From: Rhynchopus sp. YZ270_cl-10
Taxonomy: Eukaryota; Euglenozoa; Diplonemea; Diplonemida; Diplonemidae
Direction of reading: 5' to 3'
DNA length: 64,000 nt
Assembly (NCBI GenBank): GCA_964035575.1
Contig: OZ037841.1
Location: forward strand, 930,001-994,000
Every line of letters starts with the position of its first letter. Positions within the stretch are counted from its first letter, which is position 1. The position numbers and the translations under genes are program-made. This document shows positions 9,788-20,310 of this stretch, piece after piece. The notes below the pieces were generated by a model. The model was not told the DNA's origin, searched no databases, and saw only the letters and a list, made by a program, of their open reading frames with translations.

Positions 9788-9993
9788 TTCCATCCTCCCA
9801 CCCCTTGTACTATGGATAGATTAAAGTAAAAAGGCTAATCGCAACCCGTCCCCATTTTGTTTTTTTCTTCTGTAAATCTCCTGTAAATCAATCCCATACG
9901 CATCACTCCGGGGTTCGATAACCCGCGGAGTGTCAGTGCCTGCGTCCCAGAGGCGTTTGCACTATCAACTTCACTTTCTTCTTCTTCGCCCTT

Positions 9994-10272
9994 TCAAATA
10001 TCCACGCGCACGACAACGCATGCCCTGTGCAACTCCTCACTGGTGAGATTGCTCGTCTCGTTGTGGTATCTCCGAAAATACCTCACTTTGCTTAAGACTT
10101 CGACGAGGGATTCCTGCTCGTCGGCAAAATGTCCGAAGTCGATCATGCGCATGTCCTCACCAGGCAACAAACGCGCACACACTGCACACCTAGATTGCGA
10201 GCGTGCTGCGCCTTTTGGGGTTTCGAGCTCTGATCTGAAGCGGTTCAGAAGCTCACGCCATGTGGACCAGCC
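9994..10272 (-). pseudogene. Antisense coding-like fragment, about 92 residues
   Basis: On the minus strand a frame runs from just inside a stop at 10273-10275 to a TGA at 9994-9996. It reads as ordinary protein: WRELLNRFRSELETPKG, CAVCARLLPGEDMRM, ESLVEVLSKVRYFRRYHNE. A CxxC pair (CAVC) could bind metal. No ATG opens the frame, so it is a fragment, an internal or last exon, or a relic. It opposes the direction of all neighbouring genes. ESLVEVLSKVRYF is similar to ETLVALLGKVHLF in the antisense segment near 57300, hinting at a shared source. The overlapping plus-strand frames are less protein-like. Confidence 0.4.
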
Positions 10273-10604
10273 TCAGCACGCAGGAACAGCACAGTCGCTC
10301 TGTAGACTTGACGTCCACCGTGTTTGCGTGCGATGTGCTTATCCAGAGCGCTGTGCTTCTGCACCCTCCCTTTCTCAAGATGACACGGTTGCGTTTGAGT
10401 CTTGCATTCGCTGAGCCACACTCACTACACCAAACACCCCCTTTGAGTACTTCTGCTTTGTCCCCTTTGCATGTATGTTCTTACTCAATACCGCTCACTA
10501 TCACCAGGTTTTGCACGCGTCACACCACACACCTTTGCAGATAGTATTTATCTTGGAGCAAGACACAACCCACCCACACCCCAACACCACAACCACACGC
10601 AACG

Positions 10605-11543
10605 ATGTCGTCACGGATCGCTGTGCTAGCAACAATGGGGCTTGCGCTTGCAACGCCGGCACTGTCGCTGAGCGGGTTTGGGATGCAGTGCTCTGCGGCG
10701 TGTGGGTCGTGCTGCGTGCGTGGGGGTGCGGGGGACAACTGGCTGACGCCCGACGCAGACGGGTACTGTGTGGACGGGGCAGGGGCGCGGCAGTGCCGTC
10801 TGGGGAGCGGGCTGTGCCTGGGTGCGGACATGGCGGTGCCGGAATGTGCCAGTGTGCCGCTTGCGACAATTGCGATGGTGGAGCCGTTCCCGAACGACCC
10901 TGTAGGGAACACGTTCCTGCACGAGGGGATGGAGCTGTGGGACACGGGGCTGGACGCACGCTCATCGCTGCACGCACTGCCGCCGTACTACCTGAACGGG
11001 TGGACGGCACTTGTGCCACGTGAGAAGACAGTGTTGGGGGGGACTGAGGTGCGGTACACGTGCCCCGAGGGTCCTGCGGGGGCGTGCGACGCTGTGGTGT
11101 TCATGTACGAGTGCAGCCCGTGTGAGGCGAAGAAGGGTGACGTGCCTGCGACACTGGCAAAGGCCGGGTTTGAGCGGTCGAGCTGCGGCCCGCACTTCAA
11201 GACCGGGAAGGCACATGGACTGGGACACCACATGACGTCGTGGCGCAAGACTGTGCCTGCCGGGGAGACACTGAGCATCGAGGTGAAGGAGGACGCGGAG
11301 TGGGTTGTGTTTGCGCTGAGCCAGGGGTCGAGTCTTGTGTGCCCGATGCTTGAGGTGGACGAAGCCTGCGAGGACCCTGCGCTGCACGGGTTCTGCCAGT
11401 GGAAGCAGGGCACGTGCCACACGAATATGTGCAGGCTGTCGGCGGGGCCGTCCCTCGGGTGTGCGCCTGCGACGTGTGTGGGGAAGGACTTTGAGTCTGC
11501 CACTCCCGACATGGACGTGCCGATGATGACACCCGACAAGTGA
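10605..11543 (+). CDS. Secreted cysteine-rich protein, 312 residues
   Basis: Single-exon frame, ATG at 10605, TGA ending at 11543. CTTTGCAG ending at 10540 is a strong acceptor, giving a 64-base leader. The first 22 residues (MSSRIAVLATMGLALATPAL..) form a typical signal peptide. The rest has about 24 cysteines, some in close groups such as CSAACGSCC near the N terminus and CQWKQGTCHTNMC near the C terminus, implying many disulfides and export. The gene is clearly GC-richer, with G/C at most third positions, than its surroundings. No family is recognised. The YTCPEG and VFMYECSPCE patches and an HFKTGKAHGLGHH stretch are possible landmarks. A surface or extracellular role is likely from the signal peptide and cysteines. 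Confidence 0.85.
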   Translation: MSSRIAVLATMGLALATPALSLSGFGMQCSAACGSCCVRGGAGDNWLTPDADGYCVDGAGARQCRLGSGLCLGADMAVPECASVPLATIAMVEPFPNDPVGNTFLHEGMELWDTGLDARSSLHALPPYYLNGWTALVPREKTVLGGTEVRYTCPEGPAGACDAVVFMYECSPCEAKKGDVPATLAKAGFERSSCGPHFKTGKAHGLGHHMTSWRKTVPAGETLSIEVKEDAEWVVFALSQGSSLVCPMLEVDEACEDPALHGFCQWKQGTCHTNMCRLSAGPSLGCAPATCVGKDFESATPDMDVPMMTPDK

Positions 11544-13206
11544 TGCGGTGTGAGATCATGTGTGTGCATGTTGTCTTGTTCTTCTTACTCTGTTTTCAGC
11601 ATCTTTTTCGTCTTCTACATTTTACAGTTTGCTTTTTGCTTCACCACAGAATACGCTTTTGAGGCGTGTGCAAACGCTGTGCTGCCAGAGCACGCTATTT
11701 GCAGGTGAACCTGAACCTGGATATGACTATTGCCATTGTTATTATTGCTTTTTGTTGTTGTTTGCATATCCTGCTGTTTTTTTTTTTTTACTCTTTTCTC
11801 TTCATTCAGTTTTATTTTCATTTTACCTTTGCACGTCTCTTGGAGAAGGGGACAACTGCACAAGGAATGTTTCGACCTCTTCCTGTGCAGGCAAATCATA
11901 CCTTCAGTTTCGCTTCAGCTTTCGAGTAGCTGTTTTTGCAAACTGATTCCACGTTTTCCCATGAACCGGCCAGTCACGAGGCCTTCGGGAAGTGACTGGA
12001 CGCATGAAAAGTACAAAACAAAGCACCCTTTCCTTTTCCTCAGTTCCCCATTCGCTGTTCTCTGTCACCGCAAGGAGAGGATGAAACAACAGGATCGGTA
12101 CTATCTGACGGCCTTGTGTCGGTTGAATACGAACACCTAACTCGCAAGCTTTCACAACTGCTGATTCACGTTGCTTTGCCCCGAGACGACGTTACGAGGT
12201 CAGTGATGATAAACATTCACACACAAATCACTCCAATCGTATTGGGCAGTCTTTTTGGCTGTCTCTGCCGATGCTTCAACATGCACCACCATCTGAGTTC
12301 CGAAACATGCAACCAGGCAACAACGCATTGCGAGAAGCAAATCACCGGTCATCCACATTTCTGTGATGCACAGCTCCACGCTGGATGTTTATCGCAAAGC
12401 AACGCACACAGGCCTGCCTGCTGCGTCACACATATTCTACGCCGCTCACTATACCCTTTACTTTGGGTTACAACCTTCGCGAGTCTTAACGACTACAGTT
12501 ATATTACCACATTCTTGTTGATCTGGGGTAGCATGCTGGTCTGGGGGAGTTGTTTTGGATAGGGGAAGGGAAGACGTTGGGGTGTTCATATCTATCCTGA
12601 CTGGGAATGCATTTGCCTGGTTCCTTGGTTACTTTTGTGGTGTTCTTCTGAGGCTATCCTCACAAGACATTTCCTCATGATGTGCACAGCGGAGGAGTTC
12701 GGAATGATGCGATGTTGGGAACGAGGCTTGAACGGTAGGTAGGTAGGGGGCAGGGTGGGAAGGGTTGTGTGCACAGGAGGGGAGGTTGGTGCTGCGAGGG
12801 GAGACCACGGTGTGAAGTGGTCAAGTGACGTTGATGCATGCTATGCAATGCGCAGTGCGTGCAGTCCGTCGTGTGGGGTGGTGATGCCTAGTGAGGGAAA
12901 ATTCTTGCGCAGAATATGGCCCGTAACGTGGAGTGTGGGGGGGGTGGGGAGAGAGGTAGGGGGGGTTGATGCTATGGGGAGGACCACGGTGTGAAGTATT
13001 TCCACATCTTTCCGTTTATCGTGGGGAGCGTACTGTGCATGCTTGTTGTTGCGTTGATGTGGGAAACATGCAATGGGTTTTGCCGACTGATTATGAACTC
13101 CCTCCGTTATCTCACGGTCCGGACCACTCACATCCCACCCTTTGCACCAAGCTAGTATATTTCAACTACTAGTTTACAGCAGTTGCTCCGCGATAAACGA
13201 ATGTGA
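11544..13206. other. Intergenic region, no gene recognised
   Basis: This holds the 3' flank of the secreted-protein gene and unassigned DNA. Two imperfect copies of GGACCACGGTGTGAAGT lie at about 12780-12815 and 12960-12997, both preceded by GGTTGGTGCT/GGTTGATGCT. TTCTTGCGCAGAATATGG at 12901-12920 matches 4639-4660. The longest plus-strand frame (about 12116-12562) has no leader, domain or codon signal that supports it as a gene. Confidence 0.5.
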
Positions 13207-13260
13207 TCAAGGTGACTAAGCACACAAGACTTAGATTCATCTTATAAACTTTTCTTCCAG
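13207..13260 (+). promoter_or_regulatory. Repeat-derived splice acceptor of the SET gene
   Basis: The sequence CAAGGTGACTAAGCACACAA, then GACTTAGATTCATCTTATAA, then ACTTTTCTTCCAG is a copy of dispersed module D. It ends in a pyrimidine tract and CAG exactly 50 bases before the SET-protein ATG. Other D copies lie at about 3268-3330, 16129-16180, 17168-17225, 30213-30245 (in an intron), 45613-45650 (in an intron), 51342-51390, 51700-51745, 53676-53720, 60155-60185, 60280-60320, 63083-63125 and 63333-63385. Use as an acceptor is inferred from position. Confidence 0.5.
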
Positions 13261-13310
13261 AGGTTGGGTATATCTTGGAGTTAATTTTTCTTTTCAAAAA
13301 AAGAAACACA

Positions 13311-14003
13311 ATGATCAGAGGAGGCTGCCGCGTCGTGTTCCAGAACCCCCAATGGGGTCGCTGTGTCAACGCAGCTGTCAAGAAGATCATTAACGAGGTC
13401 ACTGTACCTGAGAAGCAGTTTTCCGAGAGCGCAAGAGAAATCTCTTCCACCTTGAACAAGGACATTCTTGGAAAGTTTGCGACTTTGGAGCATGACGACT
13501 CTGTTGGACGGTGTCTGGTTGCGTCTGAATTTATCCCGAAGCACACTGTTGTGCTTCCATTCGATGGTGTTGTGGTGCCTAAGCCAAACACATGGACGAT
13601 TCAAATTTCGAAAGACCACCATCTTCTGTCGGTCGGAGGGTCGCAGTTGGTGGAGCATTCGTGCACGCCTAACATGCAGCTTCTGTTCGATTATAACAAC
13701 GCAAAGATGTATCAGGGGAGTGACGTGAAGCTTCCGGTGATCTACTTCTGTTCTGTGCGTGACATTGAGGCAGGGGAGAAGCTTGCGTTTGACTACAACA
13801 GCTCGGAGTGGGTGATCTCGTCGCCGTTCTTCGACGCAGGGTCGCAGAAGGATATTGAGGGGTTCAGCAAGGTGGAGGACCCAGAGTACCGTCTTCGTCT
13901 TCTCCCGTACATCACACCGCCGATCAGGGAGCTCTGCGAGGAAAACGGGCTGCTCGGGGAAGCAGAACTGCAGGTCGCAGGGATCTTTGCAAAGACCATG
14001 TAG
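13311..14003 (+). CDS. SET-domain protein, 230 residues
   Basis: ATG at 13311, stop ending at 14003. An in-frame extension upstream to 13275 has only a TTG and is not used. SET landmarks are present: GRCLVASEFIPKHTVVLPF (residues about 67-85) as the N-terminal SET strands, VEHSCTPN (114-121) in place of the usual NHSCxPN, and EAGEKLAFDYN (153-163) matching the catalytic GEELTFDY block with its tyrosine. SET proteins transfer methyl groups from S-adenosylmethionine to lysine. No pre-SET or post-SET cysteine clusters are seen, so it resembles the small stand-alone SET proteins that modify histone or non-histone targets. The target cannot be predicted. It is directly preceded by a repeat that supplies its likely splice acceptor. 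Confidence 0.85.
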   Translation: MIRGGCRVVFQNPQWGRCVNAAVKKIINEVTVPEKQFSESAREISSTLNKDILGKFATLEHDDSVGRCLVASEFIPKHTVVLPFDGVVVPKPNTWTIQISKDHHLLSVGGSQLVEHSCTPNMQLLFDYNNAKMYQGSDVKLPVIYFCSVRDIEAGEKLAFDYNSSEWVISSPFFDAGSQKDIEGFSKVEDPEYRLRLLPYITPPIRELCEENGLLGEAELQVAGIFAKTM

Positions 14004-14092
14004 AGAGAGAGGTGAACAATGGTGTAGGAAAAATGAAAAAAGAAGAAAAGAGCCTCCTGAGGTTGGCTGTGCTCAAAAAAAAGACAAAAAAA

Positions 14093-14160
14093 GTATAGTG
14101 GAGCACACTCTAGGGTGGCTACACTAATACAACCAAGTTTTCAAAAAAAAAATAACTCGA
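14093..14160 (+). repeat. Dispersed module CTCGGGTGTCTACAC..TTTTCAAAAAA
   Basis: The consensus is AGTATAGTGGAGCACATCCT, then CGGGTGTCTACACTAATACA, then ACCAAGTTTTCAAAAAAAA. Copies lie at 14093-14160, 22163-22230, 44230-44300, 52200-52265 and 59553-59610. Unlike most other modules it ends in an A tract. Read in reverse it would carry a T tract, so it may sit opposite to the others. Confidence 0.6.
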
Positions 14161-15397
14161 AAATATTTCAAAAAAAAAGAGAGAAAAAAAATGATTGTTA
14201 GAAAAGCGGAGCTGCTTGTTGCACCCAAAGGTGAGAGCACAGCTACGCTATTTAATAACGTTCAACAGAGAAAAAAAACGGAAAGTGGAGATTGCACAAC
14301 TGTGTCAACACAACCGAGGCAACTGCACTACTCCAAACAATTTATCAAACAAAAAAACAAAAAGAACAAAACAAAAAATGTATCGTAACGAAGGCAGTTC
14401 TGTTCAAGGCCTGCACCACTCACGGTGACCATACTCCGCAAACCATGTACCCCAGGTACCATGCTAAATAACATGCTATTCTGCACATTACTTTGAAATA
14501 CATCATATGTCATGCTTTTTTGCATATTGTTTACATACATTTCATGCAACAAGCATGTTACCATGGGTTTACATGGTCACATGGTCACCGACCTCCCACC
14601 GTCCCTTCTTCCCTCCCCTCCCTCCCCTCCCCTCCCCTTTTAGTGGCCTTCCAAGCTTTTTTTCTCATAGTCGATGCTGTTGTGTGTAACCCTTTAATCC
14701 CCCCCCTCCCAAGAATTCGATTTTTTCAAGTTGTTGTTGCTTTTTTAATATAAATCTACCTTTTTTCTCTCTATTTGGTTAGCACAGAACCAGCTGGGTA
14801 GTATTCCGCACTGAGCTACCCACATAACCTTTTTTCAAAAAAAACAAAAAAAAAAAACGCTGTTTTTTTGTGCAAAACAGCGAGAGAGAACATCCATCAA
14901 AATCAGGGGAAATATTTATCATCTTATCAGAGGGGTGCGTATGTGGGTTGTGAGGTGGGGAGAAAGAAATAAGGTGAGTATTCGTGACGGACATCAGGAG
15001 ATGAAAAAAAATGGGGTGAAAAAAAGAGGCAGTTAAAGTGTCGAATATACATAGTCGTCAAGACAAAAAAAAGCAGTTTTTTTTGAGGGGAAAAAAAAAT
15101 ATGAGAAAAAGGGGGTGTTTTGGTGTATGTTGTGGGCCTATCGGATTTGGTGTGACTATTTTTTTATGTGCTCCCCTCATGAAGCTTTCCCCCCGATGTC
15201 ATATTTGCCTTCTTTCCCTCCCCATTTTTCCCAAGAAATACAAAGAAAGTACTTTGCTATTTGGAGTATGACATCCCCCCCCCTTTTAGTGGAAAAAAAA
15301 ATGAGTATAAATCACTCTTGCGTGTCCCCCTTCCTAAAACTGGGAACAGACGTGGTCAGGGATACATGCCAGTTTTTAATATAACCAAACGTGGTGA

Positions 15398-15460
15398 ACG
15401 AGGTATTAGAATCGACGGAAGGTGTGTTGTCTGCAAATTTGTCTTTTTTCCAGTATTTAG
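15398..15460 (+). repeat. Dispersed module GACGGAAGGTG..GCAAATT
   Basis: The consensus is GAGGAAATAGAATCGACGGA, then AGGTGCGTTGCCTGCAAATT, then a T tract. A second part, CATACAGCGAAAACACACAA..GAGCGATAAACGAAAA..TTTGTCATATCCTGAAGG, follows in longer copies. Copies of part one lie at 15398-15460, 46245-46290 (in an intron), 57500-57545 and 58077-58130. Part two lies at 4309-4395, 15562-15640 (weak), 46300-46375 (in an intron) and 58140-58240. Confidence 0.6.
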
Positions 15461-17889
15461 TGCTCCTTGACGACCCAATATTGCGTACTTCTTGCGCACT
15501 TAGTGTGTAGTTGGCGGGGGTTTTTTTGGATTTCTGGGGTACCAGTATTTGTAGTTTTTTTTTTTACCACTCGCACAAACTGAACGAAAAAAAAACGCAA
15601 CAATTTTTGCAGAGCAATCCACGAAAAAAAGGTGTTCGCAAAAGGGTTCTTAGGTTCATCTCATAATTTCCCTTCGTTGCTTCTGCGTCAGCTTTGGCTA
15701 GGCGTTTTGCACTCTCAACTTCACTTTCTTGTTTCACAAAGCAACACTCCGCAGGGTTCGATAACCCGCGGAGTGTCAGTGCCTGCGTCCGCCGAGGCGT
15801 TTGCACTCTCATTTTATTTTATGCTGTATGTGCGCAAGCGACACATTCACAAACGCGTTCTCTCCATTATTTTATTTTATTTTTGCTTTCCCCCCCACTG
15901 TGTGTTCCACGCATCACAGCCCCCTTCCCTTCCCTCTATATGTGTGCACCAAAGTGCAGTAAAAAGTAACGTTTTTTTTCTTGAAAATGTAGTATAATTA
16001 CTTCCCCAGGTGTGCACAAACAAGAGCACAAAAGCAAAAATTACAAAAGAAAAAAAAAAATACTTCACAACAAACAGTGGCATGCACACCGCGAGACGCC
16101 CATTCATCATTGGACCCCATTGTAGTTCAAGGTGACTAAGCACTGAGGCTTAGAATCATCTTACACAACCTTTTTCTCTGTCTTTTATTTATTTATTTTG
16201 TTTTGAATATTTTTTTTCTGCGTTTTCGCGCATGTTTTGTTTTTGTCGAATTATATTCGCACTTCCCTTGTGTCATCCGGATGGCTGGCACCGTACGGGT
16301 TCCTTCCCCACCACCCCCCCCTACGCACATCAAATAGTGCACAGTGATCATATTAGCCCCAGGTAACATGCTAAATAACTTGCTATTTGCATGTTACTTT
16401 GAAAATGCATGTTTTACAAAGACAAATTAAAAAAGGTCAGGTTTTTTGGGCAAGTTTAAAGGAGAAGAAGGAGAAAAAAAAGACGTTAACTGAAAGAGCC
16501 GACACAACTTCGTGAGGGAGGTGGGCTGGGACAACAAAAAAAAAAGCACATAAAGCAACAACAGAAGCAAGCTTATCTCGGAGAAAATAAATTTTTTTTT
16601 TCTCTCTCCCACGAAAAATCGTTCCCTCCACACATTTTTTCCCCCCAACTTTTTTTACCCCATTCCACCCTCATTCCCCCCTCTTTTATGCAGGGTAGTG
16701 TACGTTATGGCATTGACCCTTTTGCTTCACCCCTCTTTGTCAAATCAGACAACCTTTCTAGATGAGTGTGCATGAGTGCATCCCCGAAAGTATCACATTT
16801 TTCATCTATTAAGATTTTTCTTCTTCTTTTAGTACTCTCTGGGTGGACTCTTTAAAAGGCCCTCCCTCCCCCCATCCCCTCCCACCATCCATGACTTGGC
16901 GCCTTCAAAGGTCCAAAAGAAAAACTCCACTTTTTCCCCTCACTTTTATTTGGAACAGAGTGTTCTCAAACAGAGGGTAAAAAGTTGGTCAATTTTTTTC
17001 CGACTCAGATTCTTTTTTTTGTGGTGGTAACTGTGTGTTACATTTTTCATAACAATGAAGTGCTCTCTAGGGGTTCGATAACCCGTGGAGAACCATGTGC
17101 CCTGCGTCACGCTGATGAACGGTGAGGCGTTTTGCACGTTCAACTTCTCTTTTTAGATCAAAAAAAGGTGATAAAAGGTGATGATCCTAAGCACGGCTTA
17201 GGATCATCTTATAAACCTTACTTTTATTTTTTTGTTCAGATGGTGCTCTTAGGGTCGTCTGAAGTATTGTGGTTTTTATTATTTGCCTTTATTGGATGTA
17301 TCTGGTAGAGAACATCCTGTTTACTTCCTCTTCTTTGACTGGAAAGGAGATGAAGGTAATGTATTGGGGTGAAGAAGAACTGCAGGCTGCCATCCTGTGC
17401 TGGTAGCGGCTGTGTGTCAGTGATATTTCAGGTGTGGGTTATCTCGAGCATTTGAAATATAACCACATAGACCATGGGTCTGTGTACATCATTCCGTGCT
17501 GTGAAAAGCAATGAAGTGTTATGTGCAGGGGGGAGGGACGCATTTAGCTTTACAAAAAAAAATCTGTTTTTTGTCCTTTCTTCCAACGATCATGGATGTC
17601 CAAAGTACTTGAAGTATATCAAGTACTTGATCCCCCAAAAAATCCAATACTTGATACTTCAAGTACTTGACACCCTATTTTTTTTTCTAGTACTTTTTTA
17701 CTTGTTCTCCCTCTGTCAAGTACTTTTTTCACAAAAAAAACGTCAAGTACTTGATCAAGTACAAAAAAAAAGTGGGTACTTGATCAAGTACTTGACGTTT
17801 TTTTGCGAAAACAAGTACTTGACAGACTCTGCCAGAGGGTAAAAAAGTAAAAAAGTACGAGAAAAAAAAATACACCACGCTGGATGATA

Positions 17890-18298
17890 GGGGTCACATG
17901 ATATAATCACATGATATTTCACATGATATAATTATATCATGTGACATGATATAATTATATCATGTGAAATATCATGTGGTATATCATGTGGTATATCATG
18001 TGGTATATCATGTGAAATATCATGTGGTATATCATGTGGCATATCATGTGGTATATCATGTGACATGATATAATTATATCATGTGAAATATCATGTGGTA
18101 TATCATGTGGTATATCATGTGGTATATCATGTGGTATATCATGTGGTATATCATGTGAACCGGAAAATATATCATGTGAAATATCATGTGGCATATCATG
18201 TGACCTATCATGTGACCTAAGTAGCACATGATAGACTTCCCGGTTCACATGATATACCACATGATATTTCACATGATATACACATGATCATGTGGGCC
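17890..18298. repeat. Left inner satellite array (TATATCATGTGG units)
   Basis: Tandem 12-13 base units of TATATCATGTGG and variants, interspersed with the palindrome ATGATATAATTATATCAT. They turn over to the inverse form near 18245. This is the inner part of the left end of the large foldback-like element. The open frame read through it (MIYHMICHMIY repeats) is a by-product of the tandem unit and is not a gene. Confidence 0.75.
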
Positions 18299-18299
18299 C

Positions 18300-20310
18300 A
18301 CAAGTTACACACGAAAAAATTCGTGAGCTCAGTTAGTTGTCAAAGACGTCTTCCACCATGCACTGAGGAGATAATGATCCAACAATTTACAAGAAAGATT
18401 ACTTAACCTACTGCTGGAAATTGCCAGGTCGTAGTAACACACAAAGTGTGCCTCCGTTCGGGAAGACCGGATATTCTAGAGACCAGAAAGGCCTCAAGAA
18501 TATCTTCCGGTAGTCAAGGTATAACCGAGTGAACGGCCCAAGACCCCCGTGGAGAAGTTAAATGTTGTAATGCTATCAAGTAGAAACTGCGAACACTGTC
18601 TTACCCTCCTCAATACATGGTGGAATATGTCTTTCACAACAAACCGAGCTCAAGAATTTTTAAACTTCCCTGAGGGAATGCGACACTACGCAAAATTTAC
18701 CACCAGACCCTGTCTTCGTACACCTTCGGTGCAACACTGCAGACAGGCCAAACTGCGTTGGACTCAGAGGAATTCCTGCTGCAGGTATCAATGAGAACCA
18801 AGTCCCAGCAACAAGGGGCGCCTTTTGGCGGGCGTTGTTGAGGGTGTTTGGGGTGCAAAGTTTTCCACAATTTTGATGCGCGGGTACAGAAGTGTTATCT
18901 TGTTCTTTCATCTCTAGGAATGTAAATGTCAATCGCGTTTAACTACCACTAGGGCTTGTTCAGTGAACCCACGAGGGGTCGAAGGGGGTTGGTTATCCCA
19001 TATCTATCAAAGGTTGTGTCGACCAGGCGAATCCACTATGTTACGCTGTATGATGATAAATCCGAAGAAATAACAGTGCATAGCAACTGCAGGAAGTTTA
19101 TTAAAAAGAGTGCCTCACGCTACACAAACCACCACCCGCGATTGACTTAGATGTTATAACAAAGAGAATTCAGAACAAAACAACACCCTGCCCCATACAC
19201 ACTAAATTGTCATGCTTCAAGAGCATGCCTGGGCCAAAATTACTGTGACAAAAAAGGCAACAAGACCACCCACAAGGAGTGTGAAATGTGCACTGGTTTT
19301 CTGGGGGAACGCAATATTTTCTTGTGCCTCGTCCTCCGGAAGCAGAGGACAGACTTTCCGGAAGGTTTCCAAAGTCGAATTTCTTGCACCAGCTATGCTC
19401 CCTGGTTAATGGCTATAGCAGTGACTGACAAAAGGTACCCACCCGGCCCTTCCACCCCCAGAATTTCGTCCGCAATCCGTAGAATTGATACGGGTGCACG
19501 CGCGTGAGTTGTTGAATGTCGGACACGCGCCGAACCTTCTCATCGCAATCGTTGATACAGTCCAGATTTCACGATCCTGTGATGAGTGTAAATGTGGGGT
19601 GTGATTAAGTTATGGTCGCTTGGAAAAGAAGTTAATTGATGACTCCCCTGAATTTGAGGATGTAAAAAGACAGGGATGCAAAAGGTAGTGTAAAACCCCC
19701 ATGTTTAGTGAAAATTGTATTTTTTGTGGGGGAGATGAAACCATACCTTGTCTGCACTGATTCGACCGATGCGCCTCTGGTTCTAAAAGTTGTTTTACAA
19801 ACATGTCAATGCGAGGTTTTCTTTGGATTTTTTTGGGTAATTTTATGACCTACCAACGTCGTACCAAAGTCAAATTTCTTGCACTAGCTATGCTCCCCGG
19901 GCCAATGGCAATAGCAGTGACTGACAAAGTATTCCCACCCTATCCCCCTATGAAGTGACTATGAAGTGAATTATTCAGCACTGAAGGCTGTGATAAGCCT
20001 TGTGTGCGTACAACAGATGGCAAGCCGTTCAGGTTCAATAACAGCGTCGCTGAAAAAAGCCTTTGCAGACTACGTCAACGTCGCCAGCCAGAAAGAGGCT
20101 GATGAGAAGAAGCTGACCCTGTACAGCATCCGCCGCAACTGCAAGGGAGTGCTCGCCACGTGGCTTTGTGGACTGAGGCTGCGCAGGTACCCCCTCCGCC
20201 AAGGTCAAGGGCCAGGCGTATGCGAGGCTACAACGGATCGCAGAAAAGGTCGGGAGTCTGGATAAGCTCGACGTTGCCGAGCTTTAAGGCGCCACCGAAG
20301 CCCCAGACAA
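18300..20310. pseudogene. Decayed internal region of the foldback-like element
   Basis: Higher complexity and GC than the flanking arrays, with several short coding-like stretches on the plus strand (about 18956-19150, 19212-19507, 19966-20280) but no intact long frame. About 75 bases at 19366-19440 recur at 19865-19935 (TTTCTTGCACCAGCTATGCT..), so part of it is duplicated. The stretch at 19966-20280 includes ITASLKKAFADYVNVASQ and KKLTLYSIRRNCKG and then YARLQRIAEKVGSLDK in a neighbouring frame. The encoded protein is not firmly recognised. Confidence 0.4.

Larger units (their letters stand above)
8508..10604. other. Intergenic region before the secreted-protein gene
   Basis: No complete gene is seen. 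It contains two adjacent copies of the ACGAGAGG..TATTTCAA module (8824-8862 and 8876-9005), a MITE-like element (9633-9787), a hairpin-family copy (9900-9986) and an antisense coding-like segment (9994-10272). The segment 10275-10540 is of mixed composition and ends in ACACCTTTGCAG, the likely acceptor for the gene at 10605. Plus-strand frames across 10043-10544 have no initiation context and overlap the better antisense frame. Confidence 0.55.
14004..17590. other. Repeat-rich intergenic region, no gene recognised
   Basis: No supported coding frame. It contains copies of the CTCGGGTGTCTACAC module (14093-14160), the CATGCTAAATAACATGC foldback family (14450-14590 and 16350-16425), and the GACGGAAGGTG module (15398-15460). 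It also contains the hairpin family (15742-15815 and 17053-17155), module D (16129-16180 and 17168-17225) and a short piece of the CATCCGGATGG module (16275-16300). Poly-T, poly-A and C-rich tracts separate them. Confidence 0.55.

Noticed and set aside
9900-9986. tRNA gene suggested by GGTTCGATAACC
   Set aside because: Only a T-arm-like hairpin is present; no acceptor stem, D-arm or anticodon arm could be placed.
10043-10544. Plus-strand frames over the antisense segment
   Set aside because: Less protein-like than the minus-strand frame, with no acceptor or initiation context.
10475-11023. Alternative frame of 182 residues overlapping the secreted-protein gene
   Set aside because: Arg/Gly/Ala-rich shadow frame of a GC-rich gene; the frame at 10605 has the ATG, signal peptide and codon bias.
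12116-12562. Plus-strand frame of 148 residues
   Set aside because: No leader, codon signal or domain; Cys/His composition looks incidental.
13275-13310. N-terminal extension of the SET protein
   Set aside because: Opens at TTG, and the residues (MELIFLFKKRNT) lie in the leader just after the acceptor; ATG at 13311 is the natural start.
17600-17870. CRISPR-like array from repeated AAGTACTTGA
   Set aside because: Units are palindromic, irregularly spaced, without unique spacers, and the context is eukaryotic.
17955-18272. Open frame of MIYHMICHMIY-like repeats on the minus strand, and the plus-strand counterpart at 20957-21247
   Set aside because: Produced by reading through the 12-base satellite of the foldback-like element; no start context and no complexity.
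19966-20265. Firm call of a tyrosine recombinase
   Set aside because: Only one short block resembles the HxxR region, with Y in place of H; too weak without a profile search.
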